Below, piece after piece: positions 14,685-20,338 of a stretch of 20,338 nt of DNA. The position numbers and the translations under genes were made by a program. The stretch covers positions 1-20,338 of the forward strand of contig CANQZL010000006.1 of assembly GCA_947628325.1 (NCBI GenBank), in the 5' to 3' direction. The stretch comes from an uncultured Bacilli bacterium. GTDB lineage: Bacteria; Bacillota_I; Bacilli_A; RF39; UBA660. The notes beneath the pieces are model-generated. The model had not been told where the DNA came from and made no database searches. It saw nothing but the letters and a program-made list of their open reading frames with translations. Within the stretch, counting starts at the first letter, position 1. Every line of letters begins with the position of its first letter.

Positions 14685-15938
14685 TTATAATTCTAAGCTA
14701 TCTTTATTTAATAAAAATTCTTGAATACCTATAATTAAAATCCCATCATCATTTCTCCAAAGTTTTATATTATCTTTAACAACAATTATCTTTTTAAAAT
14801 TATCTCCAACATTATTTAATGGTCGTGACTCTTGGATATTTTTTTCATAACTATCAATGTTTAATGCAGATTGAATATAATATCTTTTATTACCTTGATT
14901 GCATACAAAATCTATTTCCAATTGTTTTCTATCATTACCATCTCTAATTTCTACTACACCTACATCAACATTATACCCTCTCACAATTAATTCATTATAT
15001 ATTATATTTTCCATTATATGATTTTCTTCTTGTTGTCTAAAGTTTAATCTAGCATTTCTCAATCCTATATCAGTAAAATAATATTTTTGAGGTGTTTGAA
15101 TATATTTTTTCCTTTTTATATCATATCGATTTGACTTATTAACAATAAATGAGTCTTCAACATTTTTCATATAAGTATTTATGGTATTTAATGATAGTTC
15201 TTTTTCACCATTGCTTTTAAAAGTATCATATAATTTTTGAGGATTTGTTAATGACCCAACAGCTGAAGCCAACATATTAATTAGTGAATCTAAGACATCT
15301 ATTCTTTGAATTGAATTTCTTTCAACTATATCACTAATATATGTATTTTCAAATTGTTCTTTTAAATATTGTGATTTTTCTTCATCTGTTTTTTTAGATA
15401 ATACAAGAGGTAGTCCTCCATATGTCATATATTCATTCCAAGCATTTTCTTTTTCGCCATTATATGTCATTAAAAATTCTGAATATGTAAATGGCATAAC
15501 TCTAATTTGATCTCCTCTTCCTCTAAATTCAGTTATTATGTCTGATGACAAAAATTTAGAATTACTGCCTGTAACATATACATCGACATTTTCTTTATAT
15601 AGTAATCCATTTAGTAAGTATTCAAAATTATCAACCTTTTGAATTTCATCTAAAATTATGTAGTATATATCATCATCTTTTATTAGAGAATTAATATAGT
15701 CATTTAGAGCATCAGGGTTATGGTAGTATTTTACATTTTCAGTTATATCTAATTGAATTCTTATAATATGATCCTTTTTAACACCTGTTGATTTTAAATA
15801 ATCAGTATATAAAGGATGTAATAAATATGATTTACCACATCTTCTTATTCCAGTAATTATTTTTATTAATCCATTCTCTCTTTTGTTTATTAATTTATTT
15901 AAATATATTTCTCTTTTAATCCTTTTAATTTTTTCCAT
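14685..15938 (-). CDS. AAA_14/DUF4143 ATPase
   Basis: A 417-residue P-loop ATPase from the chosen start. Walker A is GIRRCGKS (30-37) and Walker B IILDEIQ (94-100). Next come VTGSNSKFLSSD (122-133) and FRGRGDQIRVMPFTYSEF (138-155), the usual AAA_14 core. The C-terminal DUF4143 part has TDIGLRNARL (289-298), NELIVRGYNVDV (315-326) and LEIDFVCNQGNKRYYIQ (340-356), resembling a PD-(D/E)XK-like fold, though catalysis is unproven. The family is widespread and its role is unknown; it is often seen on mobile islands. The frame is open further (to 16052), but the ATG at 15938 has a strong GGAGG upstream and begins MEKIKRIKREIYLNKLI as relatives do. The longer reading would run through a 36-bp palindrome and overlap the previous gene. 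Confidence 0.88.
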   Translation of the reverse strand: MEKIKRIKREIYLNKLINKRENGLIKIITGIRRCGKSYLLHPLYTDYLKSTGVKKDHIIRIQLDITENVKYYHNPDALNDYINSLIKDDDIYYIILDEIQKVDNFEYLLNGLLYKENVDVYVTGSNSKFLSSDIITEFRGRGDQIRVMPFTYSEFLMTYNGEKENAWNEYMTYGGLPLVLSKKTDEEKSQYLKEQFENTYISDIVERNSIQRIDVLDSLINMLASAVGSLTNPQKLYDTFKSNGEKELSLNTINTYMKNVEDSFIVNKSNRYDIKRKKYIQTPQKYYFTDIGLRNARLNFRQQEENHIMENIIYNELIVRGYNVDVGVVEIRDGNDRKQLEIDFVCNQGNKRYYIQSALNIDSYEKNIQESRPLNNVGDNFKKIIVVKDNIKLWRNDDGILIIGIQEFLLNKDSLEL

Positions 15939-15949
15939 ATTATCCTCCG

Positions 15950-15985
15950 TTGAAGATTTTTGCCGTAAACGGCAAAAATCTTCAA
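15950..15985. repeat. Perfect 17-bp inverted repeat directly before the ATPase ribosome-binding site
   Basis: Arms TTGAAGATTTTTGCCGT (15950-15966) and the exact complement (15969-15985) are separated by AA. The GCCGT/ACGGC centre stands out in this AT-rich DNA. There is no T run after it, so it is not a textbook terminator on either strand. Reading the minus strand, the GGAGG of the ATPase lies within a few bases of the hairpin base, so it could control translation or protect the 5' end after processing. It could also be a REP-like repeat. Confidence 0.7.
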
Positions 15986-16014
15986 TGACAATGCTTTTGT
16001 CTTGTAAAAAAATT

Positions 16015-17007
16015 CTAAATTTTATTTCTAGCTTCCTTAAATAATGATTCACTATATTTATTTAAATCTAAATATGTTTTAATGTTATATTCTCGACAAA
16101 TTTTATTAACATAATCATTTATCGAATTCAAATCTATTTTTCTTTTTGAATAATCATTTTCATTTAATCCTTTTCTTGCTTCAAGCCAAGGTTCTGTTAA
16201 ATGAGACATTTCTTTTAAAATTTTAGCACTATAGCAACCAAAATATTTAATTATTTCATCTAAGTATTTTTCTTCTTCTATATTAAGGTTATAATTATAA
16301 TCTTTTAATAATTCATCATAATTAATTTTATCATATTTATAATAAGATAAACTATCATATATTTCTTTATAAACAGGTCCAAATACCCATGCCTCTGCTA
16401 AATCCTCAAACAAGTTTTTATTTAAAAAATAATTAGAAAAGCACTGAGCAAAATATAATATTTTTTGAATTGCTAAAGGTGTTATTTCTCCCATCTTTTT
16501 TATGATATATAGTGTTGAATCATATAATTTAGATTTTTCTTTAACTAGTTCTAATTGTTTAGTTTTACCTAAAGATTTTTTAAAAGCTATATCTGTTATT
16601 TTATCTTTATTAGTAATTAGAAACATTTCATATAATAATGGATTATTATTTATATTCTTAAGGAGATCAGAATTTTCTTTATTAGGATTTCTACCATCTA
16701 AGTATCTAGTAATAGTTATTTCTCCTAATCCTAAAACTATAGATAAAGGTTTTTTCCCAATATTATATTTTTTCATAATTTCTTTTATTTCATCTATAGT
16801 AATAATATCATTTAGTTTTCTCAATTCATTATTTACTATATGAACATTATAATCATGCAAATCATCATAAAATTTATTATTACATTCATCACATATATAA
16901 TATTTTTCTAAATATTTAATTTTTTTATTATCAATTAAAATTTCTTTTTCTTTTTCATAATATTTACAATTTACTTCTTTTAAACAATTTTCACAAAATT
17001 TTTTCAT
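16015..17007 (-). CDS. Zinc-finger/HTH/Panacea (SocA-like, DUF4065) antitoxin
   Basis: 330 residues in three parts. An N-terminal zinc finger has CENC (5-8) and CDEC (39-42), as in YgiT/MqsA-type antitoxins. A helix-turn-helix region (about 70-115) has LGLGEITITRYLDGRNPNK (92-110). A C-terminal Panacea/DUF4065 domain (about 163-280) has LAIQKILYFAQCFSNYF (178-194), EAWVFGPVYKEIYD (205-218) and MSHLTEPWLEARKG (267-280). Panacea proteins neutralise varied toxins encoded next to them, and the MqsA-like part represses its own operon. No classic toxin is adjacent; the downstream ATPase, XRE and split gene are the only candidates. It is first in a unit with its own promoter just after the capsule terminators. 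The start follows GGTGA. Confidence 0.85.
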   Translation of the reverse strand: MKKFCENCLKEVNCKYYEKEKEILIDNKKIKYLEKYYICDECNNKFYDDLHDYNVHIVNNELRKLNDIITIDEIKEIMKKYNIGKKPLSIVLGLGEITITRYLDGRNPNKENSDLLKNINNNPLLYEMFLITNKDKITDIAFKKSLGKTKQLELVKEKSKLYDSTLYIIKKMGEITPLAIQKILYFAQCFSNYFLNKNLFEDLAEAWVFGPVYKEIYDSLSYYKYDKINYDELLKDYNYNLNIEEEKYLDEIIKYFGCYSAKILKEMSHLTEPWLEARKGLNENDYSKRKIDLNSINDYVNKICREYNIKTYLDLNKYSESLFKEARNKI

Positions 17008-17025
17008 TATTTATCACCATCATAA

Positions 17026-17178
17026 TTAATTGAAGCTATAAGAAGCATTGTGAAAAGAAACCGTTATAATGCGATTTACAATTTCATCAATGCTTAACTT
17101 TATGTAGAGATTAATTTCTTCTTCTTGACCAGCTTGATTAAACAATTCTATCTTTTTATTCTTTTTATTCGCTCTTAT
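17026..17178 (-). other. Orphan coding-like fragment in the leader of the Panacea gene
   Basis: The minus strand between the island promoter and the Panacea start reads KNKKIELFNQAGQEEEINLY, then IKLSIDEIVNRIITVSFHNA and SYSFN, then stop. There is no ATG at its head. It looks more protein-like than the surrounding leader and may be the tail of a gene lost when the island was inserted or rearranged. The family is not recognised. Confidence 0.3.
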
Positions 17179-17180
17179 AA

Positions 17181-17214
17181 ATTAGATTTTATATTAGATT
17201 TTATATTTTGTCAA
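17181..17214 (-). promoter_or_regulatory. SigA-type promoter of the antitoxin/ATPase island
   Basis: On the minus strand TTGACA (17214-17209) is followed after 17 bases by TAAAAT (17191-17186). It lies immediately after the capsule terminators and about 170 bases before the Panacea gene. A 12-bp tandem repeat, ATTAGATTTTAT twice on the plus strand (about 17182-17205), overlaps the spacer and -10 and could be a regulator site. Confidence 0.65.
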
Positions 17215-17215
17215 T

Positions 17216-17235
17216 AAAAAAGTATCAATGATACT
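17216..17235 (-). terminator. Second, weaker hairpin terminator after the priming transferase
   Basis: AGTATCA and TGATACT arms (17221-17235) with a single base between them form a short hairpin, followed on the minus strand by a T run. It backs up the terminator at 17246-17269. The palindrome also resembles the one after the XRE gene, so it could instead be an operator beside the island promoter. Confidence 0.5.
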
Positions 17236-17245
17236 ATTTATTCGT

Positions 17246-17269
17246 AAAAAAAAAGATACTTTACGTATC
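17246..17269 (-). terminator. Terminator of the wzz/kinase/priming-transferase unit
   Basis: On the minus strand GATAC-GTAAA-GTATC is followed by nine T, beginning five bases after the stop of the priming transferase. This ends the first capsule transcription unit before the island. Confidence 0.7.
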
Positions 17270-17274
17270 GTTTA

Positions 17275-17970
17275 CTATTTAGCTCCTGTCTTAAAAATAA
17301 CAGCTTTTATAGTTTTAAATATACATTTTATATCAAGTAATAAAGATTGATTTTTCACATAAAAATATTCTAATTTTAATCTTTCATCATAATCAATATT
17401 ACTTCTACCACTACAAGCCCACCAACCAGTTATACCAGGTCTTACACTTTCATAAATTTTATGATTACCATTATGAGCATCTAATTCTCCTTCAACTAAA
17501 GGTCTTGGCCCAATTAAAGACATATCTCCTCTTAAAACATTTAAAAATTGAGGAATTTCATCTAATGATGTCTTACGTAATATTTTACCAACTTTAGTTA
17601 TTCTAGGATCATCAGTAATCTTTTGTTTTTCTTTCCATTCTTTTTTATATTTTGGCTTTTTTAATATTTCTTTTAATATTTCTTCAGCATTATAAACCAT
17701 TGTTCTAAATTTATAAATATAAATATATTTACCATTTTTACCTATTCTTTTTTGTTGATAAAATATACTATGAAAATCTCCAGTTAAAATATAGGAAATT
17801 TTTACTATAAGCATTAATGGTAACATTAAAATAACACCTACAAAAGAAACTATAATGTCAAATAGTCTTTTGATAAATAAAAACGTATAATGCTTAATTT
17901 TAAATAATACTGATTCTGATTTTGTATTATCAATAGTATCTAATTGCTTTTTCATAATTTCTTCTCTCAT
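17275..17970 (-). CDS. Undecaprenyl-phosphate sugar phosphotransferase (capsule priming transferase)
   Basis: A 231-residue bacterial sugar transferase of the polyprenol-phosphate hexose-1-phosphate transferase superfamily, in the short form with a single membrane anchor (about 33-62). It places the first sugar phosphate on undecaprenyl phosphate. Landmarks are the QQKRIGKNG loop (72-80), KFRTM (87-91), DDPRITKVGKILRKTSLDEIP (120-140, with the catalytic-type DE at 137-138), LRGDMSLIGPRP (146-157) and PGITGWW (178-184). The sugar cannot be told from sequence. The ATG at 17970 is chosen because AGGGG lies about eight bases upstream; a GTG at 17979 overlaps that site. It is third in the unit after wzz and the kinase and is closed by two terminators. 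Confidence 0.9.
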   Translation of the reverse strand: MREEIMKKQLDTIDNTKSESVLFKIKHYTFLFIKRLFDIIVSFVGVILMLPLMLIVKISYILTGDFHSIFYQQKRIGKNGKYIYIYKFRTMVYNAEEILKEILKKPKYKKEWKEKQKITDDPRITKVGKILRKTSLDEIPQFLNVLRGDMSLIGPRPLVEGELDAHNGNHKIYESVRPGITGWWACSGRSNIDYDERLKLEYFYVKNQSLLLDIKCIFKTIKAVIFKTGAK

Positions 17971-17999
17971 TTTTAACACCCCTATTTTTTTATAATAAA

Positions 18000-18713
18000 C
18001 TAACTCTCTTTATCTTTACTTGTATAGTAATCATTTGCATAATAACTATTGTAAATATTTCCTTTTACATTAGCTTTATTTATTACTACACCATCTATTT
18101 TACTATTAGCAGCTTCAAAAGCTTTTTTAACTCTTTCTAAGTATTCAATTGGTGTATCATTACTTGCAACTATTACTAAGTTAACATCTGAAAACTTAGA
18201 CATAATTAACGTATCACTTAATCCTAATACTGGAGGACAATCTAATATTACGATATCATAATGATATTGTAATTCTTCTAATACAGTTTCATTATTTCTT
18301 GAAGATAATAACTCAATTGGATTAGGAGGAGTAGGTCCTGTAGGTATTAAGTCTATATTTTTAACACTAGTTCTTATAACATATCTACTTAATTTTATTT
18401 CTTCTTTATAATTTAAAATTAAGTTTGAATAACCAGCATTAGTTTGATTAATTATATTAAATATTTCATGTTGTCTACCACGACGTAAGTCGCAATCTAT
18501 TATTAGTACTTTTTTACCATCCTGAGCATAAGCAGCAGCTAAGTTAGCAGCAATAAAACTCTTACCATTACCAGCTTCAGGTGATGTAATTAAGATAGTT
18601 TTTAGTCCCTTATCAACACTAGCAAATTGTAAGTTAGTACGAATAGTTTTAATTGCTTCACTAAACATTGAACGAGAGTTTAAAGTAACTATTAATTCTG
18701 TATCTTTATTCAT
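18000..18713 (-). CDS. Capsular tyrosine-protein kinase, BY-kinase (Wze/CpsD-like)
   Basis: A 237-residue cytoplasmic autokinase. It has SEAIKTIRTNLQF (18-30), the oligomerisation-type motif of CpsD proteins, Walker A SPEAGNGKS (44-52), Walker A' LIIDCDLRRG (70-79) and Walker B VILDCPP (155-161). The C-terminal tail is rich in tyrosine (Y221, Y224, Y225, Y229, Y230), the usual autophosphorylation cluster. It needs the Wzz-like membrane partner encoded 9 bases upstream for activation, and its phosphorylation cycle controls polymer length and export. TGPTPPNPIELL (125-136) is the conserved loop of the family. The start follows AGGTGAG. Separate kinase and membrane proteins are the Gram-positive arrangement. 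Confidence 0.92.
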   Translation of the reverse strand: MNKDTELIVTLNSRSMFSEAIKTIRTNLQFASVDKGLKTILITSPEAGNGKSFIAANLAAAYAQDGKKVLIIDCDLRRGRQHEIFNIINQTNAGYSNLILNYKEEIKLSRYVIRTSVKNIDLIPTGPTPPNPIELLSSRNNETVLEELQYHYDIVILDCPPVLGLSDTLIMSKFSDVNLVIVASNDTPIEYLERVKKAFEAANSKIDGVVINKANVKGNIYNSYYANDYYTSKDKES

Positions 18714-18722
18714 CTAACTCAC

Positions 18723-19409
18723 CTACTTTTTACTTTTTGTTTTATTTCTATTTGCTCTAGGTACCACCCCAAATACTGGAAGCCCTAATTTATTTTCTAC
18801 ATCTTCAGTACTCTTTATTGTTGTATCAAAATAGAATATAACAAAGATTATTCCTAAAGATAGTACTAAACCAACTACTAAATAAATTACAATATCTTTC
18901 ATAACATTTATATTACTAGGATTTTCATTTTCTTTTGCTTTATCTATAACAGAAACATTTTGTAACTGATAAATTCTTGTTACTTCTTCACTAAATACTT
19001 TAACTACTTCATCTGTAATCATTGCTGCTACTTTAGAATCTTTATCTGTTACAGATATCTTAATAATAGATGTATCTGTAGGATTAGAAACTGTTATATT
19101 ACCTTTTAAGTAATTAGTAGAATAATCTAAAGATAAATTACTAATAACTGTATCTACAACAGAATCACTTTTAACAATAGAACTATAAGTACCAATTAAA
19201 CTTTTAATAATTGAAACATCACTAGTATTATATCCTCCATTTTCACCAGAACTTACTAATACTACTTGAGAAGAAGACTGATATAAAGGAACCTTTATAA
19301 AAATAGAATAAAAGCATCCAACTACTAAAATTCCTAATACTATTATCGCTATAATAAGAATTCTATCTTTAAAATAATCTAATAATTCTTTTAAATTAAT
19401 CTCTTCCAT
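18723..19409 (-). CDS. Wzz/CpsC-like capsule chain-length determinant and kinase activator
   Basis: A 228-residue membrane protein with two helices (about 17-39 and 172-194) around an extracytoplasmic domain. The proline-containing segment before helix 2 (NENPSNINVMKDI, 161-173) is the Wzz-type motif. The C-terminal cytoplasmic tail, TEDVENKLGLPVFGVVP (201-217) plus a basic end, is the part that binds and activates the BY-kinase in CpsC-type proteins. It is first gene of the capsule unit, with AAGGGA before the ATG and a promoter about 100 bases upstream. Confidence 0.9.
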   Translation of the reverse strand: MEEINLKELLDYFKDRILIIAIIVLGILVVGCFYSIFIKVPLYQSSSQVVLVSSGENGGYNTSDVSIIKSLIGTYSSIVKSDSVVDTVISNLSLDYSTNYLKGNITVSNPTDTSIIKISVTDKDSKVAAMITDEVVKVFSEEVTRIYQLQNVSVIDKAKENENPSNINVMKDIVIYLVVGLVLSLGIIFVIFYFDTTIKSTEDVENKLGLPVFGVVPRANRNKTKSKK

Positions 19410-19504
19410 AACATATCCCTTCTACATCTTTTAAAACTTAATTTAATAACAAAAGTGTACCATTTTTTCGTAAAAAAAGAAATCAAAAATAAATTTCTAA
19501 AAGT

Positions 19505-19532
19505 ATTTTATCATAAAATTATCTTTTGTAAA
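19505..19532 (-). promoter_or_regulatory. Probable promoter of the capsule operon
   Basis: TTTACA (19532-19527), a 16-base spacer, and TAAAAT (19510-19505) preceded by TG (extended -10, TGATAAAAT) on the minus strand. It lies after the terminator of the HD gene and leaves a leader of about 90 bases before wzz. No obvious riboswitch or operator is visible in that leader. Confidence 0.5.
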
Positions 19533-19551
19533 ATATTAAATACTAATTTTT

Positions 19552-19584
19552 AAAAAAATATCATAGTATATAGCTATGATATTT
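19552..19584 (-). terminator. Terminator of the HD-domain gene
   Basis: An 11-bp stem (AAATATCATAG at 19556-19566 with CTATGATATTT at 19574-19584, 7-base loop) followed by seven T on the minus strand. The stem begins within the stop codon of the HD-domain gene, separating it from the capsule unit. Confidence 0.75.
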
Positions 19585-20083
19585 ATCTTGGTAATCTTAT
19601 TATTTCAAATAAGAATAAACAATATATCCCTATATACAAAGAAGTCTTAAATCTTAGCATCTCATATGTACCCACTACTTTATCTATAGTAGATACTATC
19701 CATGATTCTTTATATTTAGGAACATTTAAATTACATGGAAACATATGAGATTTAATTATATCTTGTTGTACATTATCAAGTTTATAATATTTTAAACTAT
19801 TTTCTAATGCCAAATTAGGATGATCACTTAGTTTTTCAAATTTATTTTCTCCTAATAGTTCATTATCTATATAAAAGTCATGTAATAAAGCTGCTCTAGT
19901 AGTATTATTAATACTTTTTATATTAAATAGTTCACAGAATTGATAAGTCCATCTAGCAACTCTTAGTGAATGGTCATATCTAGTTATTCCATGATGTAAT
20001 TCTTTATTTAATTTATTAAATTCTTTATTATTTGTAATATCTTTAACGACTGAGTAAAATTCCTCTTTGGTTTTACTACTCAT
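19583..20083 (-). CDS. HD-domain phosphohydrolase
   Basis: A 166-residue protein of the HD superfamily of metal-dependent phosphohydrolases. It has YDHSLRVARW (36-45), LLHDFYID (66-73, the HD pair at 68-69), KSHMFP (111-116) and STIDKVVGTYE (131-141), giving the H...HD...D set expected for metal binding. The substrate is unknown; small members act on nucleotides or related phosphates. It is a single-gene unit with its own promoter and a terminator overlapping its stop, so it is a neighbour of the capsule locus and probably not part of it. The ATG at 20083 follows GAGGTGA; the upstream GTG at 20092 lies within that site. Confidence 0.85.
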   Translation of the reverse strand: MSSKTKEEFYSVVKDITNNKEFNKLNKELHHGITRYDHSLRVARWTYQFCELFNIKSINNTTRAALLHDFYIDNELLGENKFEKLSDHPNLALENSLKYYKLDNVQQDIIKSHMFPCNLNVPKYKESWIVSTIDKVVGTYEMLRFKTSLYIGIYCLFLFEIIRLPR

Positions 20084-20105
20084 TATTATCACCTCAGGCT
20101 ATGCC

Positions 20106-20134
20106 ATTATATCATATATATATTTTTTTAGCAA
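20106..20134 (-). promoter_or_regulatory. Promoter of the HD-domain gene
   Basis: TTGCTA (20134-20129), a 17-base spacer, and TATAAT (20111-20106) with an upstream TG on the minus strand, ending about 22 bases before the ATG. This is a strong match to the housekeeping consensus. Confidence 0.75.
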
Positions 20135-20262
20135 ATTATAATTATATATATATTCTATTATATTCTTATTGTAATATATTTATTTGTAATTTAAAATATT
20201 TTTTTACCTAGAGAGTGTAAAGTATTATTTTTTATCTTTAGTTAGAATTTTATTTCTTTTAT

Positions 20263-20338
20263 CGGGAATTTATCAGTTTTAAAACAGGAAATCTTCGGAA
20301 ACCATTATAAAATGGTTATTTTTTTGTCAAATTTTATA
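20263..20338. mobile_element. Partial IS end: inverted-repeat copy at the window edge
   Basis: CGGGAATTTATCAGTTTT (20263-20280) shares the 13-bp core with the 303-bp element. The 30 or so bases after it resemble that element's right-hand end read inward (AAATCTT..AAACC..TTA). A 7-bp hairpin (20300-20317) followed by a T run lies inside. The element would extend beyond the window. Bases 20135-20262 show no gene. Confidence 0.4.

Noticed and set aside
15939..16052. Longer ATPase N-terminus starting at 16052
   Set aside because: It would read through the 17-bp palindrome and overlap the Panacea gene, while the internal ATG at 15938 has a strong ribosome-binding site and a family-like start.
16502..16843. 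Plus-strand open frame of 113 codons
   Set aside because: It is antisense to the Panacea gene, which has clear domains; no independent evidence of coding.
20300..20317. Terminator of a plus-strand gene
   Set aside because: The hairpin has a T run on the plus strand, but no plus-strand gene lies upstream in the window; it is better left as part of the partial IS end.
1..20338. CRISPR array, tRNA or rRNA genes
   Set aside because: No regularly spaced repeats, cloverleaf-like or rRNA-like stretches were recognised on reading either strand; the direct repeats seen are short and few.

Overview
The window is a very AT-rich stretch of chromosome. Nearly every recognisable gene lies on the minus strand, so the biology reads from right to left. 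The core is a Wzx/Wzy-type capsule or exopolysaccharide locus. A short Wzz-like chain-length protein and a separate tyrosine kinase (the split BY-kinase arrangement) point to a low-GC Gram-positive-type host in the broad Bacillota/Bacilli/Erysipelotrichia neighbourhood. Tryptophan is encoded by TGG and several genes stop at TGA, so the standard bacterial code applies and a Mycoplasma-type code does not. The species cannot be named from the sequence.

Layout in transcription order. At 20.1-19.58 kb an HD-domain hydrolase has its own promoter and terminator. At 19.53-17.25 kb a promoter drives wzz, the BY-kinase and the priming sugar-phosphate transferase, and this unit ends in two tandem hairpin terminators. 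At 17.21-13.83 kb lies a foreign-looking island with its own promoter. It holds a zinc-finger/HTH/Panacea antitoxin-like protein, a DUF4143 AAA ATPase, an XRE regulator and an unknown gene split by a TA-dinucleotide frameshift. Two conspicuous palindromes lie between these genes, and broken insertion-sequence pieces follow on the far side (13.78-13.2 kb). The capsule locus resumes at 12.7-7.05 kb with a two-domain glycosyltransferase, a second probable transferase, the flippase and the polymerase. A VanZ-like membrane protein follows at 6.58-6.07 kb. At 4.69-2.03 kb a fused CMP-nonulosonate cytidylyltransferase/PseG-like protein and a NeuB-type synthase indicate a sialic-acid-like sugar. The last intact gene (1.59-0.45 kb) is a membrane O-acyltransferase whose coding sequence contains nine consecutive G, a likely phase-variation switch. 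The locus ends in a hairpin terminator at about 0.1 kb.

The gaps between intact genes are a graveyard. I can read remnants of a UDP-glucose dehydrogenase, two dTDP-glucose 4,6-dehydratases, a GalE-type epimerase, a second flippase with a large internal deletion, an IS3-type transposase and an IR-bounded 303-bp element. The 13-bp end sequence of that element occurs four times in the window. The locus is therefore a recombinational mosaic that has exchanged sugar cassettes repeatedly and lost several nucleotide-sugar pathways. It keeps the assembly machinery (priming, transfer, flipping, polymerisation, length control), nonulosonate activation and a switchable O-acylation step.

The most interesting items are the G9 tract in the acyltransferase, the antitoxin/ATPase/XRE island with its palindromes and slippage repeat, the inverted-repeat family, and the NeuA-hydrolase fusion in a locus with no NeuC-type epimerase.
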